From: Pseudomonadales bacterium
GTDB taxonomy: Bacteria; Pseudomonadota; Gammaproteobacteria; Pseudomonadales; Azotimanducaceae
Assembly: GCA_028281005.1 (NCBI GenBank)
Contig: JANQKS010000056.1
Span: forward strand, 1 to 64,000
Reading direction: 5' to 3'
DNA: 64,000 nucleotides
Positions 25,508-34,518 of the stretch are shown piece after piece. The translations under genes and the position numbers were made by a program. The notes beneath the pieces are model-generated. The model worked only from the letters and a program-made list of their open reading frames with translations. It searched no databases and had not been told where the DNA came from. Position 1 is the first letter of the stretch. Every line of letters begins with the position of its first letter.

Positions 25508-26395
25508 TTACGCAACTCGCACATCATCGGACACATCCCGGATAAACAAGGGCTCCACGCCAAGGGTTGCGGCATCCGCGGCCAACGCCAATGGATCCGG
25601 CGCTTGTACGTCATCACTGGCGGCTTGGAATATCAAATCGAGGAGTGACGCATCGCTGGTGGTGTTCAAAAACAACCCGGGCCGACTCAACACAAAATCC
25701 ACTGCGCGTTTCAGCGGCTCAGGTTCGCGGATGGGTTTGTACCAACTGAAGTGTTTTTCCGGGTCATCTTGCCGCCAGCGGCGCAGCGCAATCGCCTTAA
25801 TGGTCTGCATCGCCACCTGCCGCTCAGCGCACAGCGCGTACAAGGCTTCGAAGTCTTGCGCATATTGCGGGTTTTCCATCATGGACGGATTGTAGGGCAC
25901 TAATATCGAGTCAAAATCAAACGCTTCGAGGCTGCGTATGTGCATACTCGGTGCATAGGTGCCATGACCGGTCACCCCTATAAAACGCACCAGACCTTCA
26001 TCGCGGGCCTCTACCAAGGCTTCCAACGCACCACCCGGACCCATGGCTTCTTGCCACTGATCCGCCTGGGTAAGATTGTGCAGCTGGATGAGGTCAATCT
26101 GCTCTACCCCCATACGCTCAAGCGATGCATGCAGTTGGTCCTTGGCGGCTTGTTTGCTGCGCAGACCGGTTTTTGTGGCCAAGAAAAAGTCTTTACGGCG
26201 GGTTTGTAGAAACGGCGCAAGCCGCAACTCCGCCTCACCATAACTTGCTGCGCAATCGATGTGGTTAACACCATAAACGTCTAATTTTGCCAGCGTGGCA
26301 TCCGCCCGCTCCTGTTTCATGGCGCCAAGCGCCGCGGCGCCGAAGATGGCTCGCGAACTCAAATGCCCGGTCCTGCCAAAAGGGATTTTTTCCAT
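25508..26395 (-). CDS. Aldo/keto reductase family protein
   Basis: A 295-residue AKR-fold protein. The N-terminal IPFGRTGHLSSRAIFGAAALG, the catalytic Asp/Tyr in DCAASYGEAELRL (about 47-59), the Lys in FFLATKTG and the His in IDLIQLHNL (about 98-106) follow the family order. YMKTIKAIALRRW near 180 resembles the Fe-S-linked and dehydratase-like AKRs in which an MKT motif occurs. No signal peptide or cysteine cluster is present. AAGGAG precedes the ATG. It lies directly upstream (minus strand) of TauD with a 32-base gap and is probably co-transcribed. Confidence 0.83.
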   Translation of the reverse strand: MEKIPFGRTGHLSSRAIFGAAALGAMKQERADATLAKLDVYGVNHIDCAASYGEAELRLAPFLQTRRKDFFLATKTGLRSKQAAKDQLHASLERMGVEQIDLIQLHNLTQADQWQEAMGPGGALEALVEARDEGLVRFIGVTGHGTYAPSMHIRSLEAFDFDSILVPYNPSMMENPQYAQDFEALYALCAERQVAMQTIKAIALRRWRQDDPEKHFSWYKPIREPEPLKRAVDFVLSRPGLFLNTTSDASLLDLIFQAASDDVQAPDPLALAADAATLGVEPLFIRDVSDDVRVA

Positions 26396-26541
26396 CCGTG
26401 TGCGCTCCTTGACGCAGCAAAGTTAGCGCTAGACTAGCCCAGAACCCATGCAGATGACACTCAGCCAGGTACACCTACGGCAACCGTCCCGCCGGCTTGC
26501 TACACTGCGCCACAGTTCAATGACCTCGCTTAAGATACATT

Positions 26542-27438
26542 TTGTCTAACTTTGTGCACACGTTTGCCGGTAACCCGCTCGACCGTGGTGAAGCCTTACG
26601 TCGCGATGAAGCCAACGTGGAACAAATGTTGGCTGACGCAAACAGCGTTTTCCTGCCGTTTCATCGGCTCAATGTGTTGCTGGAAGACGTCAATACCTTG
26701 GCCTGGCGCAAACGTAGTGATCTGCCCGAGCATGGTCAGGTGGTTTTTCTCGGACTGCACAATCAGGTGGCACATTTTGCTGTCGACATACCTGAACCAG
26801 ATCGGGCGGAAGACTTCACAGACTGTCGTGCCGCGGCCATGCAACTGGCGGTGACCGATACCGGCATCGTTGCCCAGGCCCGTGCGCAGCTGGATTGGCA
26901 CCGACGCAACAAATTTTGCACAGAGTGCGGCAATAGCCTGCAACCCGAGCGCGGCGGCCAGATTCGCCGCTGCAGTGGTTGCGGCAAACACATCTTCCCG
27001 CGCACCGATCCGGTGGCCATCATGTTAATCATCGACCGCGCCGGTGGTGAGCGTTGCCTGTTGGGGCAAGCTCAGGGCTTTATGGCGCAAACGAACTTCT
27101 ATTCCGCATTGGCTGGCTTTCTCGACCAGGGTGAATCACTGGAAGAAGCGGTGCGCCGCGAAGTATGGGAGGAAGCCGGCGTTCAAGTAGGGCACGTCCA
27201 ATATCATTCGTCACAGCCATGGCCGTTCCCGTCGCAATTGATGATGGGTTGCCACGGTATAGCACAGACCGAACAGATCACCATCGACAGCGCGGAAATG
27301 GCAGACGTACGCTGGTTTAACCGTGCCGAGGCGCTAAGTGCAATTCGTAATGAAAATCCCGACCTGCGTGTCCCTGGAGAATTGGCCATCGCCCATCATC
27401 TGATTCGCAGTTGGGCTGAAGGAGAAGTGACCCTATGA
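26542..27438 (+). CDS. nudC: NudC, NAD+ diphosphatase / NAD-cap hydrolase
   Basis: A 298-residue Nudix hydrolase that splits NAD(H) to NMN(H) and AMP and removes NAD caps from RNA. The zinc ribbon has C126, C129, C144 and C147 (FCTECG ... CSGCGKHIFPRTDP). The Nudix box GFLDQGESLEEAVRREVWEE begins at 192. The NADH-specific array SQPWPFPSQ is at 224-232. The start is TTG at 26542, the only sensible start for the N-terminal domain. Its stop overlaps the start of the zinc-ribbon gene by four bases (ATGA), showing translational coupling. Confidence 0.93.
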   Translation: MSNFVHTFAGNPLDRGEALRRDEANVEQMLADANSVFLPFHRLNVLLEDVNTLAWRKRSDLPEHGQVVFLGLHNQVAHFAVDIPEPDRAEDFTDCRAAAMQLAVTDTGIVAQARAQLDWHRRNKFCTECGNSLQPERGGQIRRCSGCGKHIFPRTDPVAIMLIIDRAGGERCLLGQAQGFMAQTNFYSALAGFLDQGESLEEAVRREVWEEAGVQVGHVQYHSSQPWPFPSQLMMGCHGIAQTEQITIDSAEMADVRWFNRAEALSAIRNENPDLRVPGELAIAHHLIRSWAEGEVTL

Positions 27439-27869
27439 GCGGTCTTGTGTGTTGGAACTGTGGCGCGGATCTCGACGATATCCCCCGCCCTATCAGCCGC
27501 CATGCGACCTGCCCGAAGTGTTTCAACGAGCTGCATTGTTGTCGCTTGTGCCGCCATTTTGACCCCAGTGCCACCATGACTTGCCATGAAGACCGCGCTG
27601 ACCCTCCGTTACAGAAGGAAAACGCAAACTTCTGTGATTTCTTCACACCGCGCTTTGGTGCATTTGAAAACACCACCGCCGATAAATCGGCCGCCGCGCG
27701 TGATCATTTGGACGCGCTATTTGAAGCCGAACCGGGCAAAACTGACGACGAGGCTGGCAGCAACCAAGGGATCAACGCGGACGTACAAGGTGCTGACAGC
27801 GACGACGCCGAGGCTGCAGTGAGCAAAGAAGCCCAAGCGCGCAAGAAGCTCGATGATCTGTTTAAGTAA
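27435..27869 (+). CDS. Hypothetical zinc-ribbon protein coupled to NudC
   Basis: A 144-residue protein. The N-terminal 42 residues carry CxxC pairs C6/C9 and C26/C29, followed by C35, C36 and C39, with more Cys near 50 and 67; this is a zinc-ribbon-like module. The rest is acidic and low in complexity, ending in KEAQARKKLDDLFK; the segment AARDHLDALFEAEPG near 75 repeats the same LDxLF idea. AAGGAGAAG lies upstream of the ATG, which overlaps the nudC stop. A partner role to NudC or RNA is possible, but I know of no assigned function. Confidence 0.75.
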   Translation: MSGLVCWNCGADLDDIPRPISRHATCPKCFNELHCCRLCRHFDPSATMTCHEDRADPPLQKENANFCDFFTPRFGAFENTTADKSAAARDHLDALFEAEPGKTDDEAGSNQGINADVQGADSDDAEAAVSKEAQARKKLDDLFK

Positions 27870-28017
27870 TTGACCGGCGCGCCACATCACGAAACAATAG
27901 GCCCGAGCAATAGCGCGCACAGTACAAAAGCTTCAACATAGCGCTGGAACAGAAGTGCTGTGGCAGGCCATGTAACAGGCACAGGCGCTGTGACAGGTAA
28001 ACAGAGGGAAGCAAGGT

Positions 28018-28458
28018 ATGAGTATCGCGAGTCTGGGTGGGGTGCTGAAGATTTTTGGGGGTTCAGAACCCACGCCCGAAGAACAAACGCAACTGGCTCA
28101 AGAAGTCATGTTGATGACGCTGGCACGCGCCACCGCCGCGGATACCAACATCAAAGCCATCGAAGTCGAAAAAGTCCGTGAAGTATTGCAAGCGCATACC
28201 GGCGCGGAGTTTTCTACAGCCGACGTCCGCGTCGCGGCCAATTCTGCCATCTATGAAAAGGCACCCCTGGATAAATACCTGGCCACGTCCGCGAAAAAGC
28301 TTGCGGACGCAGACCGCGTCGATATTGCCCAGGCGCTGGCGGAAGTCATCAACGCCGATGGGCGCGTCAGCAGCCGGGAAATCGACTTCTTCAACAAATG
28401 TATCAACGCACTGGCGCTGACGCCGGCACAGCTGATGGGTTTACAAGAAGAAGACTAG
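28018..28458 (+). CDS. TerB-like tellurite-resistance-family protein
   Basis: A 146-residue helical acidic protein. The stretches LMTLARATAADTNIKAIEVEKVREVL and ALAEVINADGRVSSREIDFF have the paired Asp/Glu pattern of the TerB/DjlA N-terminal domain, which binds metal ions. No signal peptide is seen. A real role in tellurite resistance is not implied; no other ter genes are present. AGCAAGG precedes the ATG. A rho-independent terminator follows four bases after the stop. Confidence 0.78.
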   Translation: MSIASLGGVLKIFGGSEPTPEEQTQLAQEVMLMTLARATAADTNIKAIEVEKVREVLQAHTGAEFSTADVRVAANSAIYEKAPLDKYLATSAKKLADADRVDIAQALAEVINADGRVSSREIDFFNKCINALALTPAQLMGLQEED

Positions 28459-28461
28459 GGA

Positions 28462-28499
28462 GCCTCTGCATAAGTCTCAAAAGCTCAGAGGCATTTTTT
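28462..28499 (+). terminator. Rho-independent terminator after the TerB-like gene
   Basis: Stem GCCTCTG (28462-28468) pairs with CAGAGGC (28486-28492) across a 17-base loop and is followed by ATTTTTTG. Position just after the stop at 28458 fits an intrinsic terminator. Confidence 0.75.
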
Positions 28500-28831
28500 G
28501 CTCAGGATTTCGCACGGGTTGGATGCGCTGCAGGTGGTTGACGTTTACGCCCTTGGGACACTTTGCGGTCGCGCTGGTTTGCAAGATTGCGTCTCTCCTG
28601 AGCAATCAAGCGCGATTCGTTCCTATTGATCACAACTATTCTCTCATCGGCAGGAATAAGCCCTTCGAGCCTAGCCGATCTGTGATTAACAAGTTGTGGA
28701 ACTCATCACACCTTATTCATCACACAAATTTGTAACAAGCACACAACCGCGCCAACACAGAATTTGAGGGCCCTGCTTACCGCTGCGGCGGCACAAAGGT
28801 CCACCGCAGCGACAGCAACAGAACCGTTGGC
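28500..28831. other. Non-coding gap between convergent genes
   Basis: About 330 bases with no convincing gene; the one open frame (28523-28735) has no ribosome site or family resemblance. It holds only the hairpin at 28781-28811 and AT-rich sequence. Confidence 0.55.
28781..28811 (-). terminator. Possible terminator hairpin after the Hsp20 gene
   Basis: Perfect 8-bp stem CGCTGCGG (28781-28788) with CCGCAGCG (28804-28811), 15-base loop, about 20 bases after the Hsp20 stop on the minus strand. No T-run follows, so this is only a candidate. Confidence 0.3.
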
Positions 28832-29263
28832 TTAGCTGTCCGAATCGACCTTCACCTCAATGGTTTTGCCGGTGTTTTCGGCATACTTGCCAATCTTTAA
28901 GTACAGCACCCCATCGCGGCTTGCAGCGCTAATGGCGTCGGTGTCGGCATCTTTAGGTAATTGAAAGCTGCGCACAAACTTGCCGTAACGTCGCTCCGTT
29001 CGGTGTACACGGCCTTCGTTGCCATCACTTTCGACAAAACTCTTACGCTCGCCACTGACCGTCAACACATGATCCTCCACGCTGACAGACAAGTCTTCGG
29101 ACGCCACCGCGGGCACTTCCACATCAATCTGATAGTCTTGCTCTGTTTCACGGATGTCCACTAACGGCAGCCAATCAGCCCGACGCATAGGCGCCGTTGG
29201 GCGCTCTAACGCCTGAAACAAGTTGTCAAATTCGCGAAACGGGCTCCATCGCACCACGTTCAT
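28832..29263 (-). CDS. Small heat shock protein, Hsp20/alpha-crystallin family
   Basis: A 143-residue holdase chaperone. The N-terminus MNVVRWSPFREFDNLF is typical of proteobacterial Hsp20. The alpha-crystallin domain runs from about 34 to 125 (PLVDIRETEQDYQIDVEVP ... ASRDGVLYLKIGK), and the C-terminal IEV replaces the usual IxI tail motif. AAGGAGAAAG precedes the ATG. I see no sigma-32 promoter pointing at this gene; the sigma-32-like match nearby faces the opposite gene. Confidence 0.92.
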   Translation of the reverse strand: MNVVRWSPFREFDNLFQALERPTAPMRRADWLPLVDIRETEQDYQIDVEVPAVASEDLSVSVEDHVLTVSGERKSFVESDGNEGRVHRTERRYGKFVRSFQLPKDADTDAISAASRDGVLYLKIGKYAENTGKTIEVKVDSDS

Positions 29264-29336
29264 AACTTTCTCCTTGGGTTGTCTAAATTAAGTTCTGACA
29301 GTGGCTTTATGGTGGCCCATAGAAAGAAACAAAGGG

Positions 29337-29364
29337 CTTGAAAAAAAATAGTTTGCCCCCAGGC
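29337..29364 (+). promoter_or_regulatory. Sigma-32-like promoter facing the PPOX-family gene
   Basis: CTTGAAA at 29337-29343 is a perfect heat-shock -35. After 13 bases, CCCCAGGC (29357-29364) matches the -10 consensus CCCCATNT at the first five bases. Transcription would begin near 29371, with GGAGAG at 29397 and the ATG at 29410. Prediction by eye only. Confidence 0.4.
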
Positions 29365-29409
29365 TTAGCCTCTGAGCCGAGCAAAGAGCGAAACCGGAGA
29401 GCGATACCT

Positions 29410-29838
29410 ATGACCAGTATGAGCCAGAGCGAAAAAGAGGCTTTCTTAGCCGACCTGCACGTTGGTGTGATCGGTATCAACAACCCCGACCAGGGACCGC
29501 TCACGGTACCTATCTGGTATGACTACAAGCCCGGCGGTGAGCTGTGGATCATCACCGGCAGCAACTCCCGCAAAGGTAAACTGCTTACTGCGGGCAGCCG
29601 CTTCAGTCTTGCCGCGCAAACAGAAGATGCGCCTTACAAGTACGTCACGGTAGAAGGTCCTATTACCGCTATCGAAGCCACCGAAGCGGCAGACCTGCTG
29701 GCCATGGCGCAACGTTATTTAGGTGAAGAAATGGGCGCCGCCTACGCCGAGGGCAACAATTTGGAGGGTCAGGTGACCATACGTATGCGCCCGGAGCGTT
29801 GGTTGGCGGTCGATTACGCGAAAGCCAGCCCCGTCTAG
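29410..29838 (+). CDS. Pyridoxamine 5'-phosphate oxidase-fold (PPOX) protein
   Basis: A 142-residue split-barrel flavin-binding-like protein. The family opening EAFLADLHVGVIGINNPDQGPLTVPIWYDY and WIITGSNSRKGKLL fit PPOX class enzymes, including F420- or FMN-dependent reductases and haem-binding forms. The C-terminus ends in MRPERWLAVDYAK. Cofactor is undecided. I chose ATG at 29410, preceded by GGAGAG, not the TTG at 29338, which adds a non-family N-terminus. It diverges from Hsp20 and may be heat-inducible. Confidence 0.82.
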   Translation: MTSMSQSEKEAFLADLHVGVIGINNPDQGPLTVPIWYDYKPGGELWIITGSNSRKGKLLTAGSRFSLAAQTEDAPYKYVTVEGPITAIEATEAADLLAMAQRYLGEEMGAAYAEGNNLEGQVTIRMRPERWLAVDYAKASPV

Positions 29839-29889
29839 TTGTTGTCTGGGCCTGGACATCCCCGCCGGCGCTAGCGGCCAACGTCTACC

Positions 29890-30549
29890 CTACTCCAGCT
29901 TAGTAATGAGGTAGACGCTTTCTACCGCCTGGGGCACACCCTGCTCAACAAAGTGGCCAGGTAAGGCGCTGGTCACAATGGATTCCAGTAGGCGCACACT
30001 ACAGCGCGTGCCGTACAACGAGTCCACTTCTTCGGGTAACACTGCATGGGGAGGACCAGCTACCAGATGTTGGTCGTATTCAAAAGTAATCAGCAGGATG
30101 CGGGTGCCGTCGGGGATGATGCGCAGCAGATGATCCACATAACGAAAACGCATATCCGGCGGCAGTGCAACTAAGGCACCGCGGTCAAACAGGCCTTGTA
30201 CGTGGTCAAGCAGCGGCGCGGTCAGGTCAAAAAAGTCGCCTTGGTAGATGGTGGTGCCGCGACCTGAGTAACAACGGAAGCGATCAACAACACTTTGCGC
30301 CGGCGTTTCCTCGGCTTCGATAAAATAGGTTTCCGCGGCGATTTGAGCGAGCTCCACCCCAACCACGGGATGTCCGGCCGTCTCCAGCCAGCGCATATCC
30401 AGTGATTTACCACACATGGGCACAAACACCGGCGCTGCCTGGGGTAAATCCAGAGCACCCCAGAACTCCAACAACAATTCATTGTGTTCCGCGCGGTGAA
30501 ACGCAATCTGATTTTTCTGCCACAAATCCAGCCAGAACTTGGCGCGCAT
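29890..30549 (-). CDS. tpm: Thiopurine S-methyltransferase
   Basis: A 219-residue SAM-dependent methyltransferase of the TPMT family, which in bacteria methylates thiopurines and also selenium and tellurium compounds. The opening MRAKFWLDLWQKNQIAFH and the SAM site VFVPMCGKSLDMRWLETAGH with VVGVELAQIAAETYF are diagnostic. FDRGALVALPPDMRFRYVDH at about 120-139 is the next conserved block. Gene length is normal for bacterial Tpm. It lies beside, and in the same direction as, the ggt gene, with 45 bases between. Confidence 0.92.
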   Translation of the reverse strand: MRAKFWLDLWQKNQIAFHRAEHNELLLEFWGALDLPQAAPVFVPMCGKSLDMRWLETAGHPVVGVELAQIAAETYFIEAEETPAQSVVDRFRCYSGRGTTIYQGDFFDLTAPLLDHVQGLFDRGALVALPPDMRFRYVDHLLRIIPDGTRILLITFEYDQHLVAGPPHAVLPEEVDSLYGTRCSVRLLESIVTSALPGHFVEQGVPQAVESVYLITKLE

Positions 30550-30594
30550 AAACCCTCCCCAGCGTTTATAAGCGCAATCCTGCCAACCGCAGGT

Positions 30595-32322
30595 CTACGG
30601 CACCCCGATGGCCGCTCCAGCATTTCGGGGGTCCGCAGCGCCGACTATACCCTGTTTTGTGCGCATAACGGAATTTGCATCACCTATCCCTCGGCCGAGA
30701 AAACTGGGAATCGGTGTGATTTCCGTATGTCCCTTAGCTGCCAGCGCGCTCAGCGTATCCGGAGACAAGCCGCGCTGCTCTAGAAGGATACGCGTCGGTT
30801 GCCACTGATGATGAAAGCGCGGACTCGCTACTGCATCAGCAACGTCCATGCCATGGTCAATGACGTTGATAACCACCTGCAGAGTGGTGGTGATGATGGT
30901 GCTACCGCCCGGGGAGCCCGTCACTAACAAAGGTTGCTTGTCTTTGAGCACGATGGTAGGCGTCATGGAACTGAGCATACGTTTGCCCGGCTCAATGGCG
31001 TTGGCGGTACGGCCCAACAAACCATAAAAGTTGGGTGTGTTTTCCTTGGCGGAAAAATCATCCATTTCATTGTTGAGCAACACACCGGTGCCGGCAGCGA
31101 CCATTTTGGCGCCGAACGACAAGTTTAAAGTGGTGGTATATGCCACCGCATTTCCCGCCGCATCCATCACCGAAACATGGGTGGTATCCGGGCTTTCCAG
31201 GGGGATTTCACCGGCGCCTATGTCTTCGCTAAGGCTGGCTTTGTCGGGATCAAAGTCCGCATAACGTTGCTCGGCATAGTCTTTGCTGGTGAGCGTCTGC
31301 ACGGGCACCGGAAAAAAGTCGGGATCACCCAAGTATTCGGCGCGATCGGCATAAGCTCGGCGCTGCGCCTCAACCATGGCATGCACCGTCGCCGCGCTGC
31401 CAAAACCACTGGCGGCAATATCGCGGCTTTCCAACATGTTTAACATCTGGACCAACAACACACCGCCGGAAGACGGCGGTGGCATGGACACAATCTCATG
31501 ACCGCGATACGTGCCCCGCACCGGTTGCCGCCACACCGAGCGATACTGTGCAAGATCCTCATGCGTAATCAAGCCATCATTGGCCTGCATTTCAGCCACC
31601 AGCAGATCAGCGGTTTTTCCGGCATAAAAACCCTCGCGGCCGTGGCGTTTAATGCGCCGCAAGGTGGCGGCGAGGTCCGGTTGCTTAAACACATCACCTA
31701 CCTGCCAGGGTTTTCCTTTGTTACTGAACACACCCATGCTGGCAGGATAAGGCGCAAAATCTTTCAAACGACGCTCAAACTGCCCGGCCAAATCGCGGTC
31801 TAGGCGGATGCCAACCGACGCCAATCGGATGGCCGGATCAATCACCTGAGCACGGGTCATGGTCCCGTACTTCTCCAGCACAGCCAACAAACCATCCACC
31901 GTGCCCGGTACGCCTACCGCCAGGTGTGAAGCAGTGGACAAACCTTCGATCACATCACCGTGTTCGTCCAAGTACATGTCGCGGGTGGCCGCCAACGGCG
32001 CACGTTCACGGTGATCATTGGTGTCCACGGTGCCGTCCGCCATATGGATCACCATAAAGCCGCCGCCGCCGAGGTTACCCGCGGACGGATACGTCACGGC
32101 CAGCGCAAAACCCACCGCCACCGCGGCGTCCACCGCATTGCCACCGGCGGCCAAAATATCCGCCCCCACTTGAGATGCCCACCCGGACCGGCTGGCCACC
32201 ATGCCGGATTCGCTGAACTGCGGCGCGCGGCTGGCTGCCAAAACTTGCTGGGGTAGACACAGACACACCACCAGCACACCCAATGCGAGGCTTGGCATTA
32301 AAAAGGGGCGAAACAAGATCAT
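30595..32322 (-). CDS. ggt: Gamma-glutamyltransferase (glutathione hydrolase)
   Basis: A 575-residue periplasmic N-terminal-nucleophile hydrolase that removes the gamma-glutamyl group of glutathione. A signal peptide ends near residue 30 (VLAASRAP). Conserved blocks include GGNAVDAAVAVGFALAVTYP, SAGNLGGGGFMVIH and DHRERAPL early in the protein. The processing and catalytic threonine is T380 in DTTHVSVMD, followed by GSPGGSTIITTTLQV. The start is ATG at 32322 with AAAGGAAAT upstream; the ORF opens earlier but without a signal peptide. Diverges from the YcaQ gene, whose GTG start lies 41 bases away. Confidence 0.94.
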   Translation of the reverse strand: MILFRPFLMPSLALGVLVVCLCLPQQVLAASRAPQFSESGMVASRSGWASQVGADILAAGGNAVDAAVAVGFALAVTYPSAGNLGGGGFMVIHMADGTVDTNDHRERAPLAATRDMYLDEHGDVIEGLSTASHLAVGVPGTVDGLLAVLEKYGTMTRAQVIDPAIRLASVGIRLDRDLAGQFERRLKDFAPYPASMGVFSNKGKPWQVGDVFKQPDLAATLRRIKRHGREGFYAGKTADLLVAEMQANDGLITHEDLAQYRSVWRQPVRGTYRGHEIVSMPPPSSGGVLLVQMLNMLESRDIAASGFGSAATVHAMVEAQRRAYADRAEYLGDPDFFPVPVQTLTSKDYAEQRYADFDPDKASLSEDIGAGEIPLESPDTTHVSVMDAAGNAVAYTTTLNLSFGAKMVAAGTGVLLNNEMDDFSAKENTPNFYGLLGRTANAIEPGKRMLSSMTPTIVLKDKQPLLVTGSPGGSTIITTTLQVVINVIDHGMDVADAVASPRFHHQWQPTRILLEQRGLSPDTLSALAAKGHTEITPIPSFLGRGIGDANSVMRTKQGIVGAADPRNAGAAIGVP

Positions 32323-32363
32323 GAATTTCCTTTGGTTGACGGGCTGCGTATATTGGCCAGATT

Positions 32364-33602
32364 GTGAACACCCGCCCCAGCAGAAGCAAACCAAAAGCCA
32401 TCGCGATCACCCGCCAGGCTGATCTGGCTCGCTTGCGCCGCTACGCTTTAGGCGCACAAGGATTGCTGCAGCGGTCCCCCTTCGGACGCGGCCTGTCCGG
32501 CGCACGCAAGGCCATCGAACACATGGGTTATGTGCAAATCGACACCATTTCTGTGGTGGCCCGCGCCCATCACCATGTGTTCCGCTCACGCATCCCAAAC
32601 TTTATGCCCGACATGACCAACCGGCTGCTCAAAGACCGCAGCATTTTTGAGTATTGGTCCCACGCAGCCGCGTTTTTGCCCATGGCGGACTATCGATTTT
32701 CCCTGCCCTACAAGGACATCATGAAAAACGGCCAAGGGCATTGGCAGCGATCGCGGGATACCCAACTGATGCAGGACATGTTGGAGCGTATCTCGCTCGA
32801 CGGACCGTTGCGTTCGCGGGATGTAGAAACCGCCAGCGGCAGCAGTGCGGGCTGGTGGGATTGGAAACCGGCCAAGAAAGCGTTGGAGCAGCTGTACATG
32901 GAAGGTGCGTTGATGATCAGCGACCGGGACGGCTTTCAAAAAACCTACGATCTGCCCGAGCGGGTGCTGCCTAGCTGGGTGGATACGCGCCCGCCGACGA
33001 TGGCCGAGTTTGCCGAGCACATCCTCGATCAACAGTTACGTTGCCATGCCTTTGCCACTCTCAAGGGGCTCACCTACGGACGGCGCAATCCCGCATTGCG
33101 CCAAGCGGTCCGCGACTTGGTGGCCGAACGCCTTGCGCAAGGCATGCTCGACACCATTGAATTGCCAAACGGTGAACAGTTTTATTGTGTTGCGGACTTG
33201 CTGCAGACTCCGCCCCCGCGCGCGCATGCCCGGCTACAAATCCTTTCCCCGTTCGACAATGTCGTCATACAACGCGAACGCTTAAAGGCCGTCTTCGATT
33301 TTGACTATCAGATTGAGTGTTACGTCCCCGCGGCCAAACGCCAATACGGCTACTTTTGTTTGCCGCTGCTGTATCGAGATCGTTTTGTGGGGCAGATGGA
33401 CTGCAAAGCCCACCGTCGCCGACAGCACTTAGAAGTGAAGGCGCTACATTTCTGTGCGCACCCCTTTGCGGAGGAAGAGTTAATCAACGCCTGGGTAGAA
33501 GCAATGCACAACTTTGCCCCTTTCCAGGAATGTGACACCATCGGCGTTGCATCGGTGACGCCAAAACACCTCGAAAAGCCGATTCAGCAATTAATGGGCT
33601 AA
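32364..33602 (+). CDS. ycaQ: YcaQ/AlkX-type winged-helix DNA glycosylase
   Basis: A 412-residue HTH_42-family protein. Members remove bulky or cross-linking alkyl lesions from DNA. The catalytic signature is Q-I-D in GYVQIDTISVVARAHHH (about 55-71). This fits the Q-phi-D type of E. coli YcaQ rather than the Q-phi-Q type of azinomycin self-resistance AlkZ. The tandem winged helices follow (FEYWSHAAAFLPM, near 96-108; WKPAKKALEQLYMEGAL near 165). The start is GTG at 32364, the first available; no nearby ATG exists. Confidence 0.88.
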   Translation: MNTRPSRSKPKAIAITRQADLARLRRYALGAQGLLQRSPFGRGLSGARKAIEHMGYVQIDTISVVARAHHHVFRSRIPNFMPDMTNRLLKDRSIFEYWSHAAAFLPMADYRFSLPYKDIMKNGQGHWQRSRDTQLMQDMLERISLDGPLRSRDVETASGSSAGWWDWKPAKKALEQLYMEGALMISDRDGFQKTYDLPERVLPSWVDTRPPTMAEFAEHILDQQLRCHAFATLKGLTYGRRNPALRQAVRDLVAERLAQGMLDTIELPNGEQFYCVADLLQTPPPRAHARLQILSPFDNVVIQRERLKAVFDFDYQIECYVPAAKRQYGYFCLPLLYRDRFVGQMDCKAHRRRQHLEVKALHFCAHPFAEEELINAWVEAMHNFAPFQECDTIGVASVTPKHLEKPIQQLMG

Positions 33603-33636
33603 GCGCTCACACAAACAGTAAGAGACTCAAGACAGC

Positions 33637-34506
33637 ATGGAATATACACATCCCGAATTCCTCATCGACGTAGTTACCCTCAACAGCAAGCTCGGCGAGC
33701 CTACCTTGCGCGTGTTCGACGCAGCTGTGTTTTTACACCCACAAGCCAGCGGCGGTTATCAAGTTGAGTCCGGCTTGCAAAGTTATCAACACGCACACAT
33801 TCCGGGCGCTGGGTTCATCGACTTGGTCGAAGCGTGGGCAGATACCACGTCCGCGCTCAACTTTACGGTGCCTGCCCAGCCGCAACTGGCGCAAGCGATC
33901 GGCGATAGCGGCATCAGTGCTGACCAAGAGGTGGTGCTGTATTCGTCCGGGCATATCATGTGGGCAACCCGCGCCTGGTGGTTGCTACACCATGCCGGCC
34001 ACAACCAGGTGGCGGTGTTAAACGGCAGCTTCAAAGCCTGGCAGGCGCAAGGTCTACCCACCGAAAGCGGCAGCCACTCCTATCCACCCGCCCAATTTAG
34101 CGCCTCACCACGCGCCGCTGTGTTCGCCGATACCGCGGAAGTTGAGCGTGGTATGCATGGCCGGGTTTGCACTGTTAATGCCTTAAGCCCTGCCTTGTAT
34201 GAAGGCACAGGTGACTTTTTCTACAAACGCCGCGGCCACATACCCGGCTCACGCCCCTTGTTTTACGATCACATCCTCGATCAAGAACACTTTTTGCCGG
34301 CGCCAGAGCTGGCTGGCGCTTTAGATGCGCAGGGTATGCTGAGCGCGGAGCGGGTAATCACGTACTGCGGCGGTGGTATTGCCGCTACCGTGGATGCGTT
34401 TGCCTGCAAACTTATGGGCCAAGACAACATCGCGGTATACGACGGCTCTATGTCGGAATGGGTGCAGGACGACAGCCGCCCGTTAACCGAAGGTGCACAA
34501 CCTTAA
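33637..34506 (+). CDS. Sulfurtransferase, double rhodanese (3-mercaptopyruvate/thiosulfate type)
   Basis: A 289-residue protein with two rhodanese domains. The catalytic loop CGGGIAA starts at C244 and carries the persulfide cysteine. The GxG pattern is closer to mercaptopyruvate sulfurtransferases than to the CRKGVT of thiosulfate enzymes. The inactive N-terminal domain is about 10-140 (HIPGAGFIDLV). FFYKRRGHIPGSRP is a standard linker. No signal peptide is visible, so it should be cytoplasmic. Only a weak ribosome site precedes the ATG. Confidence 0.88.
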   Translation: MEYTHPEFLIDVVTLNSKLGEPTLRVFDAAVFLHPQASGGYQVESGLQSYQHAHIPGAGFIDLVEAWADTTSALNFTVPAQPQLAQAIGDSGISADQEVVLYSSGHIMWATRAWWLLHHAGHNQVAVLNGSFKAWQAQGLPTESGSHSYPPAQFSASPRAAVFADTAEVERGMHGRVCTVNALSPALYEGTGDFFYKRRGHIPGSRPLFYDHILDQEHFLPAPELAGALDAQGMLSAERVITYCGGGIAATVDAFACKLMGQDNIAVYDGSMSEWVQDDSRPLTEGAQP

Positions 34507-34518
34507 CGCGATCCTCTT

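Noticed and set aside
28523-28735. Possible small gene in the gap after the TerB-like gene
   Set aside because: No ribosome site, no signal peptide and no recognisable family.
29264-29336. Sigma-32 promoter for the Hsp20 gene
   Set aside because: No CTTGAAA/CCCCAT pair with suitable spacing was found facing that gene.
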